Source: Tetranychus cinnabarinus
Lineage: Eukaryota > Arthropoda > Arachnida > Trombidiformes > Tetranychidae
Direction of reading: 5' to 3'
DNA: 64,000 nucleotides
Assembly (NCBI GenBank): GCA_022266195.1
Contig: WHVY01000010.1
Coordinates: forward strand, 818,501 to 882,500
The notes beneath the pieces were generated by a model. It was not told where the DNA came from. It did not search any database and saw only the letters and a program-made list of their open reading frames with translations. How positions within the stretch are numbered: position 1 is the first letter of the stretch; each line of letters starts with the position of its first letter. The position numbers and the translations under genes were made by a program. Of this stretch, positions 44,644 through 55,700 are shown one piece after another.

Positions 44644-45154
44644 AAGACTCAAAATAATTAAGATTCTCATTTTAAATTCACTTTGCAATCTTTTCAAGAA
44701 ACTTTATCAATGAAAAGTGTATATTTATTGAAATAATTAACTTTATTAACCTTTTATAATCAATGAGTAGTTTAACTGATTCTTTCAAATTTTGAATTTT
44801 GATTGCTAAAAATGCTAATAAACATTGTAAATATTTAAAAATGAGCATAAAAACGGTTCGTTTTATTTAATAAATTTAATCGGAATTTCGAACAAATATT
44901 TGTTCTGTTAATTTCACTAAATGTTGAAACTAAGGTCTAGAAGCTACAAAAATCAACTTACAATATGTTCAATGTTAATAAGTTTACATTTGTACTCCAC
45001 ATCAATTTTCACAATAGAAGTTAAATTAGACGCACAAATCATGACCTTATCGAGTAATGATAACCTTTGAGCTTCCTTTTCTCATCAACTTTAATCAAAA
45101 TTACGAAGAAAGAAGTTTATTTCAGAAGTTCATTTTAAATTTATATATAATTTC
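44644..45154. other. 3' flank of the spätzle-like gene
   Basis: AT-rich 3' UTR and flank with several AATAAA-like sites. From about 45060 it belongs to the block duplicated at 48190-48285. Confidence 0.5.
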
Positions 45155-45584
45155 GGTCCGGGATAAAAGACAAAAAGGCAAAACGAAGGCAAAAGTGGGC
45201 AAAAGTGGGCAAAAGAAGGCAAAAAAAGACAAAAATATAAAATAAAGTCACTTTCTAGTTAAGTAATGAATAATATCGTATTTGTATCATAATCACAATA
45301 AGGATAAATTAATGAAATTATTGAATATTAAACTTGAGGCTCTGTTTGGTGTCAGCCACTGAAATCAGCTGGAAGCTCAATGGAAGTGATGTTGGTTAGG
45401 TTTATAGCAAATATTCAATAAAATCAGTTGTTATTGTAATCAAATATAAATCACTTTTTCATCAAACTATAAATATTTTTTATGTTAGACTACCTAAGAC
45501 GCTTTATTACGAGAGTTTAGCCATCTTTTGCCATCTTTTGCCTTTTTGCCCAGTTTTGTTCTTTTTTGTCTTTTATCCCGGACC
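45155..45584. mobile_element. Non-autonomous inverted-repeat DNA transposon (MITE, possibly Mutator-like)
   Basis: A 430-bp element starts GGTCCGGGATAAAAGACAAA and ends with the reverse complement of the same sequence (TGTCTTTTATCCCGGACC). The first 22 or so bases of each end are nearly perfect inverted repeats. Purine-rich GGCAAAAG-type units extend the similarity to about 60 bp. It is flanked on both sides by TATAATTTC, an apparent 9-bp target duplication, which is typical of Mutator-like elements. There is no coding capacity. The duplicated flank at 48285 lacks the element, so that copy shows the empty site. Confidence 0.82.
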
Positions 45585-46250
45585 TATAATTTCAATGATA
45601 GATGGCACAGCTGTAAGTAACAGTAATTTGACCACCGATGGCGTCTTAAACAAACATGTGAAAGATTGTGAGTGATCAAAATCAGATCTATTATTTGTAT
45701 CAAATGATAATAACTGTTTTTTGCATTCTGGAAAATTAAATCGTCTCATGTTACATAATTATTCAACTTGTTATCGCCCGTTTTATTATTTGGTTTCAAT
45801 CATTTTCTTCATTCAAAGAGACTCACTTGCTATTAATTTTTGAAACGATCATAACTTTAAGTAATTCATTGATTTCGATAGTTGAATTAGGATTAACCAG
45901 TTCATTTGTTTCAACAGATAACATAAGTAGTTAATAGTGGTTTTAATAATTGAATCAACTGGATGGAAACGAATCAAGGATAACATCAACAGCAACAACA
46001 ACTCAACAAATTAAACAATATTCGCTATGGAAATGAAAACAGTCATGATTTTTTGAATCATTTGGGCGCTAAAAGTAAAATAAAATTCAACAAAAAATTA
46101 CATCAACCGGAGAAATAATATTTCAAGGTAAGTTGACCTTTCCCTGATGTTCTGAAAGTTTTGTGATTAGATTAAGGTTAATTTTTCATGTGTTTATATC
46201 TTGTCATAATCCGACATAGTTTGTTTTGCAGATTAGGACCACTATACCTT
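45585..46250. repeat. Downstream flank block, copy 1
   Basis: 45590-46210 matches 48285-49125, apart from a diverged middle part, with a shared AACGAATCAAGGATAACATC stretch near 45968 and 48891. Both copies contain an AAG-GTAAGT donor-like site (46125-46135 and 49046-49056), which suggests a duplicated non-coding exon. No gene is recognised. Confidence 0.65.
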
Positions 46251-46382
46251 AAGATTCTACTCTATCTTTTAACTAGTCTTTGTTTGCTCAAAGGCTTAAA
46301 AGGGCAGTGAAACCGGACTATACCACAACTTATTGCTCCCATTTTATCATTGCTTGTGGCGTGCGTGTCACAGAAATCTCTG

Positions 46383-46419
46383 TATAAATAGAGAAGAAAA
46401 ACACATTTGGTTATCAGTC
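46383..46419 (+). promoter_or_regulatory. Core promoter (TATA box plus initiator) of kelch gene 2
   Basis: TATAAATA at 46383-46390 and TCAGTC from 46414 keep the same 33-bp spacing as at 33130. The surrounding 200 bp (46255-46457) also match the upstream region of kelch gene 1, so this paralog moved with its own promoter. Confidence 0.75.
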
Positions 46420-46457
46420 TCTCTGTTCAGTTGTCCCTATCTCTCGTTAAACTCATC

Positions 46458-47734
46458 ATGCTGGTTTTATCCAAAATTGGAGGTGGACTCAAACGAGTCA
46501 ATCATGCTGCTGTTGCTGTAGATGGACACATCTACTGTTTCGGTGGCTATTTAGGTACCGAGGATTATAGTGAAGAGCGACCCATCGATGTTTATGCTCT
46601 TAATATGACCACATTAAGATGGGAAGAAATCGCGTACTCTGATGGAGGTAAGATATTGAGTTATCGTTATGTACTCATTTTATTATTAACTTAATATTTT
46701 TTTTTTGTTTTTACAGGAGATCCTGCAAATGTTCCGTTTCTTAGATATGGCCATTCTGTAGTTGCACAAGATAATATTATTTATCTGTGGGGTGGTCGCA
46801 GAAAGGATATTACATGCAACAAACTTTTTATGTTTGATACAGACAAGCGCTCGTGGTTAGCCACTGAAGTGAAAGGGGCGATTCCAGGTAAATATTTTGT
46901 TTCCTACCAACTTTAATGATTTTATTGGTAATTGTAATTCATTTATCTTCTCTATTAGGAGTTCGAGATGGTCATGCTGCTTGCATAGCTGGAGGATTCA
47001 TGTACATCTTTGGAGGATTTGAGGAAGGAAGACAAGAATTCTCTGATGCAGTTTTCCGTTTTGAGTTGGAAACTCTTACTTGGACAGCTCTTCCAGAGCT
47101 CACTTCCAACCTACTGAAAAAAGATTACCTCACATGTGTGGAAATAAACAATAGAATTTATCTTTTTGGTGGCCGCTCATACTCGTGCCCGTTTTATGAC
47201 AGTAATACCTTGGAGCTAGACCTCACGATGATGACTTGGTCGACTCCAGATGTAGTTGGATTCAAGCCGCTTGGCAGAAGGAGCCATTCAGCTGTAGTTG
47301 TTAACAACAAGATGATAATATTCGGTGGCTACAATGATATTACCGATGAGCATTTTAATGATTTTGCTGCCTTCGATCCCAAGACTTACGAATGGGAATC
47401 GGTAATAGTTCGCGGTGGGTCACCAACTCCCCGGCGCAAACATTGCTGTGTCGCTGTAAATTCATACCTCTACATTTTCGGAGGAAGTTGCCCAGTTCCA
47501 CAAGCCCCTGACGCTGAAGCACATAGTTTAATGGAGCTGGATGATCTATACGTTATTGATACAAGCCAAAGCTTGCGCTCTATGTCATTACAAGTGATAT
47601 TGGACCAAGATTTAGACACTAACAATCTAACTACTGCTCTTCAACGGGAGATTGAAAGCTACCGTACCGAGAACGATCTCAACTGTACTCAGCTCAATAA
47701 GTTGAGTTTAAAATCAGACGAATCGTCAACTTAG
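46458..47734 (+). CDS. KLHDC3-like kelch-repeat protein, paralog 2
   Basis: Three exons, 46458-46647, 46717-46887 and 46959-47734, give 378 residues with the same intron positions as the paralog at 33205. The start is MLVLSKIGGGLKRVNHAAVAV. The kelch blades and their GG doublets are all present. Compared with paralog 1, exon 2 (DPANVPFLRYG, RRKDITCNK) and the last third (SLMELDDLY, then the C-terminus ending DESST) differ noticeably. The centre of exon 3 is almost identical, suggesting gene conversion. The gene sits between the two copies of the spätzle-flank duplication. Loss of either paralog might be tolerated; both look intact. Confidence 0.9.
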
Positions 47735-48010
47735 CTTTGTAGTTAAACTGCATGTCATTTGTAATCATTAATTCATCAAAAATAAAGACGAATATTTATA
47801 TTCAACAAAATTTTTCAAACTCTTCGGTTTCAATAAATATACAAAAAGGGCACAAAATTAGGTTCATTTGCACAATGAAAAAATTTCTCCGATCGATTTT
47901 TTTTCACATAATTGGGTTCAAAATCTCCTTTTGTACAGTTGAGGTCCCAGAGAAGTCAAAGATCATCTTTCCTCATCCATGAAACTTTCCTTCCAAGGTA
48001 TTATCTAATA

Positions 48011-48184
48011 ATGACCAAAGCATTTCAATCATTAGTTTCATCTTTATTATTATTATTGTTTGTATCTTCATCTTCTTCAACCTTTTCCTTCTCATCTCCA
48101 TCTCCATCTTCAGCGTCGCCATTCACCTCATCACCACTGTCATCTTCAATCATTAAATCATTAAATCTCATTACACATTCTTAA
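48011..48184 (+). CDS. Small signal-peptide-like frame, copy 2
   Basis: A 57-codon frame begins MTKAFQSLVSSLLLLLFVSS and continues as a Ser/Pro-rich tail to LNLITHS. It is the duplicate of the frame at 40332, with in-frame indels only and mainly silent changes. No spätzle coding exon follows in this copy. A secretion signal followed by a short polar tail is all that can be seen; function unknown. Confidence 0.42.
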   Translation: MTKAFQSLVSSLLLLLFVSSSSSTFSFSSPSPSSASPFTSSPLSSSIIKSLNLITHS

Positions 48185-48606
48185 TTCATTCTTTATTATA
48201 ATCGACGAGTTTCCTTCTACATGAACTATAATCAAAATTTGTGAAGAAAGAAGTTTTTTGCATTCAAAAGTTAAATAAAATTTAAACGATAGATGGCACA
48301 GCTGAAATAACAGTAATTGTTCATCAACTTTTGAATGATGGAGCTGAACTCCATCATTTTCAAAACTACTAACTGTCTTTTAACTTCGTTAATTTTATTT
48401 AATGTTAGTTCACTCTTCGTTTCAATTAGTTTCATATCTGACTTTATCATCATCACTAGCTACTAATCTCAACCGATGAATCCGAGTGTAATATAGTAAA
48501 GTCTCTCGGATTCTCGATTGGGGTTTTGTAGTTAGTGATGACCCTAAACATCTTGATAATTTTGTTTATTTTTCTCCTAACTTTTCGCTTAGCAAACCTT
48601 GGGTGC

Positions 48607-48680
48607 ACAAGAGGTGAGTATTTCTCCAGGTACTGATGAGTTGAGTTGATTAGTACCTGGAAAATTAACTCACCTCTTGT
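48607..48680. other. Near-perfect 74-nt hairpin
   Basis: Arms ACAAGAGGTGAGT (48607-48619) and ACTCACCTCTTGT (48668-48680) pair perfectly. Inside them CCAGGTAC and GTACCTGG also pair, with a small internal loop between and a short terminal loop. The stem is about 28 bp. The duplicated block at about 45.7 kb does not conserve the arm, so the hairpin is specific to this copy. Size and shape would suit a precursor microRNA or a palindromic relic; no proof of transcription. Confidence 0.5.
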
Positions 48681-49490
48681 TGTATCATTATTCAACTTGT
48701 TATCACCCGTTATCTCATTTGGTTATAATATTTGGTTCGTTTTCTTCATTCAAAATGACTCGGTAATTTTTGAAATGATCATAACTTTAAATAATTTATT
48801 GATAGTTCAATTAGGATTAACCAGTTCATTTGTTTCAACAGATAACATAAGTAGTTAACAGTGGTTTTAATAATTAAATCAACTGGATGGAAACGAATCA
48901 AGGATAACATCAACAGCAACAACAACTCAACAACTTAAACAATTTTCGCTATGGAAATGAAAACAGCCATGATTTTTTTGAATCATTTGGTGGCTAAAAG
49001 TAAAATAAAATTCAACAAAAAATAACATCAACCGGAGAAATAATATTTTAAGGTAAGTTGACCTTTCCGTATGTTCTTGAAAGTTTTGTGATTAGATTAA
49101 GGTTAATTTTTCATGTGTTTTGTATCTTTGTCAGATTCCAATTTAAAGATGTGAAATTTGAGAAGTATTTGATGTGGCTTGATGATTTTAAAGGCAAGAA
49201 ATTGGCTCTTTAGCTCTTTTCTTTAAAGAATAGAGTTGGAGAGAAAAGCGCAGTTGATTATGAGCTGGTGATGATGATATTAACTTATTTATATCGATAC
49301 TTTTGACTAATTACTTATTATATCTAGACTTAACTCCACTTGAATTTTCTTTAGGTAAGATTTTGCCCTAGAACAATCAACGAAAAAGCGGAAGTAAATT
49401 ATGGTTCATGAGGTCAGTCTGAGAGAGTTAACCATCCTATCTGATGAACCATAAATGAAGAAGGTCTGATGAAAGTGACTTTGTAGTTGA

Positions 49491-52400
49491 TTACATTGAT
49501 TCCTCAATCTTGATCATCTCGAGAATACCATCTTGCATCTCCTTGACAGCCTGGTATTCAGTCAATCCTAATCGTCTCTTGTTTGAAATGTCATAAACAC
49601 CACCTTCAGATTCAGTGTGTTCACCACGAGTACCTCGAACTTGTAAATTGAATTTAGCTGCAATCTCATCAAGCTTCTTCTTGTCAGCAGCAAGTTTAGG
49701 TAAAGCGATGTGAACACTTGCTCTAATTGTGGTTCCAAGATTAGTTGGACAGAAGGTTAAGTAGCCAACTCGGTCATCTCTGCTGAATGGCATATTTGAC
49801 TCAATAGTCTTGACACCCTGTAAAAGAACAAAATTTCACTGAGTTAATCTAATTAAGCCAACAGATGAATAATCAAATTATATTTTTTATCTCATGATCA
49901 ATGTAAAGATACACTGGTAATTAAATTACTGAAAATGACTTGTTCATGAAATTTAATGGAAATTACTCGGTTAACTGGAAAAGGGGTGAGCCCAATTTAA
50001 GTTTAATTAACTTACTCTGATGAGTCTATCAAAGATGGTTTTGAGATCAGCTCCTTTTTGCATACTGATGATGCGAAGATGATCCTCTTCATTAACCCAA
50101 ACCAAGAAACTCTTAGCATCATTATGGAAAATACCTCTTCCGCTTGGCCAATATCGACAGGCGTTAGCTGCTTGCAAGAATCTGTGTAATTTAAGACAAG
50201 TAAACAAACAAAAAAGTGATTATTACCATTGCCAATTAAACTGTTGAAATTTAATCATTCTTACCTATCTCCTTCCTTGAAAAGGAAATGATCATCAATA
50301 AGCTGTTGCTGGGTCTCTTTGCCCATACCAGTTAATGGGTAGTAGGTTCCTTTAAGATCACCTTCCATTCCTTTTAAGATTGAGCTAACTTTTGCTTCCA
50401 TTTCTTTGTATTGCTAATTAATAAAGCAAACATTATGTTAAATTAAATAGTTAACTAATTAAATTTAAAAAAAGCTTCAATTTTAGTAAACACATTTTGT
50501 AAAACTATAATGTTTGGGGTTATAACATAGATTCACATTTTCCCGCGACATGACGTAATTGTAACTTAACCCTTAACATAAACCTAGAAACTGTAGTCAC
50601 AAAGAGATTGAGGAAAATAGCTTTCATTTTACACTTTGATCAAATTGCTTTTTTAAATCAACCGTTACCAAACAGCTTTTTGTTTTTTGTTTCTGTTGCC
50701 AATGCTATTTAATGTTTTCAATTATTTTCATCGTAAATTTTAATGTTTCCCTGGTCCTCTATCAAAGTGTAAGTACATTTATATTTTCTGGTTTGTTTGG
50801 ATATTTGATTAATTCAATGTTTCATGTTTCTCATACTTACAGCCTCAGTAAGACAAGGATTGAAAGGGTAACCCTGAAGGCTACGACCACATCGAACTCG
50901 AGTTGAAACAACATATTTGCCTGCAGGATCTAAATCAACCAAAGTATTAATATCACCCCAATCAGATGCTGGATGTTTGTCAGTTGGTTTGAATCCACCA
51001 TGGTAATCCTCAATGATTGGATCGAATAATTCCTTGAAGAGAGTGTACGACTCGGCATCTGGAGCATAGATTCCAATTCCACTGTCCAAATTTTCAACTC
51101 CTACAGGAACAAAGATTAAGATTGAAATGAGATTATTGTTAATACGAGTGTAAAATTCATGTGAAAGACAGGATCAAGTATCGAGTAACATTCTGATGAA
51201 TCTTAGCTACTCCATTTACATTAGTAAACAAGTGTCATGTCTAAACATCTCTCATGCTGTGAGAATCTATGAGATTCAATCAAACTGTAGCTCATCCTTC
51301 TAAATATTTGACACGAACAAAACATCAAATCTCTTTCAGTTTAGATCATGTATAAGATCATGTTATAGATTGATTCAGATGAGATTTCCCCTTAGATTTT
51401 GAAAAATTGCTTTACCCAGCGACTTGCTTGAATTTTTCCTCGCTTTGGTCTTTCATTCTCGGTTTTCAATGAATCACTTCTGATTACAGAATTTTAAATT
51501 TCAAACAATGCTTGTAAACTGTGTGAAAGGCCAAACAGTAATTTGTTTAGTATCATTAAATGTTTATAGATATTCCTAGATAACTATTTACTTTGATACA
51601 ACAGTTTCATTGCTGGTTATAAGCTTCTGTTATAATCACTTTGAAATACCAATCATCCGCTATTAGTTGAATGTAATTAATGGCATAACTGAAGTTATAT
51701 CATTAATTATCTATTATCACTGTGAAATGCATTTTTCAATGAATAAATGAAAGAGGTAAAATAATGTTTCAATATGATTATGTAATGGCTGACAAAATTT
51801 TTCATATCAGAATCATCTTACCAAAGTTAAAACCCATTTTACCATCTCAGGTAAAGGCTGTTTGTTTACTTTAGGTTTAATTTGTTGAATAAAAAAAATT
51901 AATCACACAAAAAAGTAATTACAAAATTCACAGCCAACCATTAATCATTGAATATCATTTACTGTTAATCAATATTATTGATTATCTATTTTCCTTTTTT
52001 GTTTCTGTTCATTTCATTTCCTAATCCATAATATTTTACATTTTCACAATAATCAACTCTAATTAATTTGTTATTCTCTCTGTTCTCAGCTACAATTTGT
52101 GGATACATATTTCATGGCTTCAGTAATATTTGGTTTTGCTGCCTGTTTCAGTCTTCCATGGAAATCAAACAAAGATATCAGATTCAACCATAATGCAAGC
52201 TAAAAGCAATTTACCTGTTTTCAAAAAGCTATATTTCATTTTGGATTAAACGAAAGGAGATGGAATATGAAACTATTCAACAAAACGGATGTTAAATGAT
52301 CAATGGTACAAAAATTTGAACCAATGCTGCTGCTTTCCTTGAGTGATTGATATTAATTTTGATATTAAGTCTACGACTAAAGGATTGCAAATATAAACTG

Positions 52401-52716
52401 ATAAGAGATGATGATGGATCATGAAAGGTGAGAGTGAAACACAATGATCATTATGAAAAGCAAACTCAATCTTTTTTCTCTTATTTGGTTACAGGAAAAT
52501 TGGTCTAAGGGTCAAATCAAGGTTAAATGGAGGTACATTTAAATTACCTGATTGAATAATATCAAGTAAGGTTGCTCCCATGGCAGTTTTCCTGGTCTTT
52601 AGAGCATCAAAAACTTCTTTGGTGAGATATTTTTTAAGAAGGGATTTACAATCCTTAGCATCTTGAAGTTTCTTGAAACCAGCTTCAAGCTTCTCAAGGG
52701 TAGCTGCGTCGACCAT
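49491..52716 (-). CDS. AK: Arginine kinase
   Basis: Five coding exons, 52716-52548, 51100-50841, 50413-50265, 50181-50016 and 49817-49491, join in frame to 356 residues, the standard length. The N-terminal domain starts MVDAATLEKLEAGFKKLQ and includes the substrate loop segment SGVENLDSGIGIYAPD. The catalytic domain has STRVRCGRSLQGYPFNPCL, the FLQAANACRYWPSGRGIF stretch, CPTNLGTT with the reactive cysteine, and GTRGEHTES. The enzyme buffers ATP by reversible phosphorylation of arginine in muscle and other tissues and is a known invertebrate allergen family. An AG (CTACAG) five bases upstream of the ATG suggests a 5' UTR exon farther right. The first coding intron is about 1.4 kb; the others are under 600 bp. 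Confidence 0.98.
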
Positions 52717-55700
52717 GTTGCTGTAGTCATAGATTGGACATCAGTTGAATGGAAAGCAGAAAAAAAGATTGAAAAAGAAGACCAAAAAATATTAGATTAA
52801 GTTTACATTTTTGTTTTTGTATAATTGCAGAGTTCATAAAGATCATGCTGATAAACATGTAGGATAGGGAAACATCAGAAGAAACACAATTTAGCACAGT
52901 ATTCAGTATTTCAGTATTCAAGAGTCTAAATATTGATTTGTTGAGTGAATAAAAGGTTATAGAAGCAGGAAAGTAAAAATGGCGTAAATGAAAAATTTAT
53001 ATTTTGACAGGTTTTGTTTTTTTTTCTGCAAAAATTCAGAAAATTTCAAGCTTCGAGTTAACTTTTCATGTGCCTGATTAGAGCAATGTTTAGTTAAATA
53101 CAAGTAAAGTTTATATCGAACCTGATAATTGAACTGTTGTTGGTGTTGATGAGAATAGTTTGTAAAGGTTTTGTTTAATGAACAACAATTGAAACAAGAT
53201 GTTAATGAACAAGAAGAAGCTCTGTTTGAGTTGTTTAGTTCAAGTTACTTGTTTGAAATAATTGTAACTAATAGGTCAGAGACAAGTTCGATCTGAGAAT
53301 TTACTTCGAGATTATCTCAATTTTGCGCATGTTAACTAATTTAATATCTTTCGTTACAGAATCAAGACGATGAAGAAGAAGACAGAGTTTGGCGCAAGAG
53401 AGGACAAGGGAAGAAGAAAGGAGAGGCCCAACCTCTGACGATAAGGTAAAATTTTCTGGCAACAGAATCATCATCACTTTGGTTAAGGTTTGGATGATGG
53501 AAAAGAAAGAGATGAAAAATAAGAAGGAAAGAATTGAAATCGTATTTGAAACCCTTCATCAATTTACTGTAAAAAAAGACTTGGGTTGATGAGGATAATA
53601 ATTACTGTACAATACAATTTCCTCCCTGTAATTCTGATTTGTTATTCAAATAACCTCCCAGAGTAGCAACAATGTCTGCCAAAACAAGTCTTTTTTTGTC
53701 TTGTCAACTGTTAATTGTAAATTATAACATTTCATGAAGACAGTTGATTATCTTTCTCTCTTTTTCTTTCTTTCTCAGTTTCTATACCTTATTCATTGTA
53801 TGATTGCTTCAATTTTTGATGCCTTACCATTTCACTTTCAATTATCTTTGTCTACATCGATTTATGAGTTTCAAATATTGATATTTCCACTAATTCTGAT
53901 CTTTTCTTGTTTTAAAGGTTCAAGGTTCCCTTTTTTGACTTATTCAAGCCTCTTCATTTGCTAATCTCTATCTGTATTCGAGTTCATGGCCAGAACCTTG
54001 AAATGATGGAAGACAAATAGAAAGAGTTAACAGAAAGGATTCATTGCATGAAACGCATCGCATTTTTGGCTTCTTCACTTTTCATCTTTTGAACACACAA
54101 AACATGGATTCCTTTCTCTATCTTATTTATACGTCCTCTGTTGAAGGATTTTATCGATCATTTGTCTTCATCTTCATCATCTTCTTTCACCATCATTTCA
54201 CTGGTTCCAGCCATTCTTGCCAGTGGTTCATTTTGTCACCTGAAAGGTCTCAGACAGTTTCTCAAAATTCTGGAAAGGATTACTTCGAGCAAAAACATAT
54301 ATATTTAGAAATTTAGAAACTCTGAATATGTTTTGCATTTAATGGTAACAAATGAAATTGATAGTTATTAGATGACAAAAGTGTCACACTGAATCTTGCA
54401 TCTCATGAATATGGTAATAAAAACGTTTGAAAACATTAGACTTGATTACAATCTGTTATTATAATCTATTTATATTGACAAATACATTGCCACAGTAATG
54501 TCACCACTTTTTTTACTGGTTAATCAACTAATTAAATCTAATTGTACTTACAGGCTATCTGGCAGCTGCCTTGGCATTAAAGGCTTAACCAATGCTTCGA
54601 TTGATTGCATCTTGGTTACCACTAATGTGTGTGTTCAATAGTTCAATAAAGAGGATAAATTGCGGTTTGCTTCAACTTTTAATTAATTACCAACTCAACC
54701 TGTTGTTCACTGGTTCAAAATAGATTCCTATCATTTAATAACAATAACAGCTTATTGGCCAATCTTAATTATCCTTTCAATTTATGCAAACACTAGCATT
54801 TGAAGGGTTTTAATATCTTTTAAATTAAACACATTTGTGAGCATATTAGTTGATCACATGTAATTTCATTAAAGTGTATCTTAACCACTCTGAGGAAATT
54901 TTTATATAATGTGCAAGTTTCCTAATCTGCCAGATTGAATACGATTTTACAAGAATTATTGAGTTTAGGTTTCTACTATTGAATAGTGTGGAAAGTATCT
55001 TTTAAATGATCAATTTAAATAGATCAATACCTTTCATTGAAAATTACCAGCTCATTCAATCATATTCAATTCATCAATGACTAAATTGCTTGCAATTTTG
55101 ACTAAACCCAGAAAATATACAACATATCGTTTCTTTAGTAAACACTTCTTGGTTTGAGTGGTTCATTTTGTTGTATTGGTGAACCTAAAAATATCAATAA
55201 TATCTGTAGACAACCAAGAAACCAATTTTAATCATATTATGAGTGAAATACAAATTTTAAGAGGTTCGTTATTGCAGTTGACACAAAAATTGCCTCTACA
55301 ATTAATCAATGACAGTAACTCTGAACTTATGACCAATTTTCCTCTTCCTTTACCTCTTACAGATCATGTTTTACATTGAAACAAAACTATTTGTAAGATT
55401 TTGCTTCTAGATTAAAATGGTTACTATAGTGCAATTAAAATTATCTGGTTGAAGAGTTATAAATTTATTATGTAAAAAAAGTTAGCTAAGTGTTAACCAA
55501 ATTAAGTTAGTTGTTTTAGGAGGCCTCAGCAGTTTGTTTTTGGCATCCTCATCTGATATACCAGTGAACAAGTGGTTGGTGCAGACAACAAAACAAGGCG
55601 AAATCCAAAAATATGAACATTGTACAATGAAGATGAACACTTTAAACGATAAAAAGTAAGTTGCTATTTAAATATTGTCTTAACATTATTAGGTTAGCAA

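Larger units (their letters stand above)
47735..49490. repeat. Kelch 2 3' flank, then second copy of the spätzle-flank block
   Basis: 47735-47945 is the kelch gene 3' UTR. 47950-48184 matches the region upstream of the spätzle-like gene (40280-40500). 48190-49140 matches the region downstream of it (45060-46210). The 3.5-kb spätzle coding exon and about 1 kb around it are absent between the two. The rest, to 49490, is the 3' flank of arginine kinase. A hairpin lies at 48607-48680. Confidence 0.65.

Noticed and set aside
45505..45584. Tandem GCCATCTTTTGCC units considered as a separate minisatellite
   Set aside because: They mirror the purine-rich repeats at the left end and are better explained as the right terminal inverted repeat of the element.
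49138..49220. Possible short exon (FQFKDVKFEKYL) after a TCAG acceptor-like site on the plus strand
   Set aside because: Only 25 codons, no family match, and the partner exon is not identifiable; it may be chance.
55158..55379. 73-codon plus-strand frame in the gene desert
   Set aside because: No domain, no splice context, composition like the surrounding AT-rich DNA.
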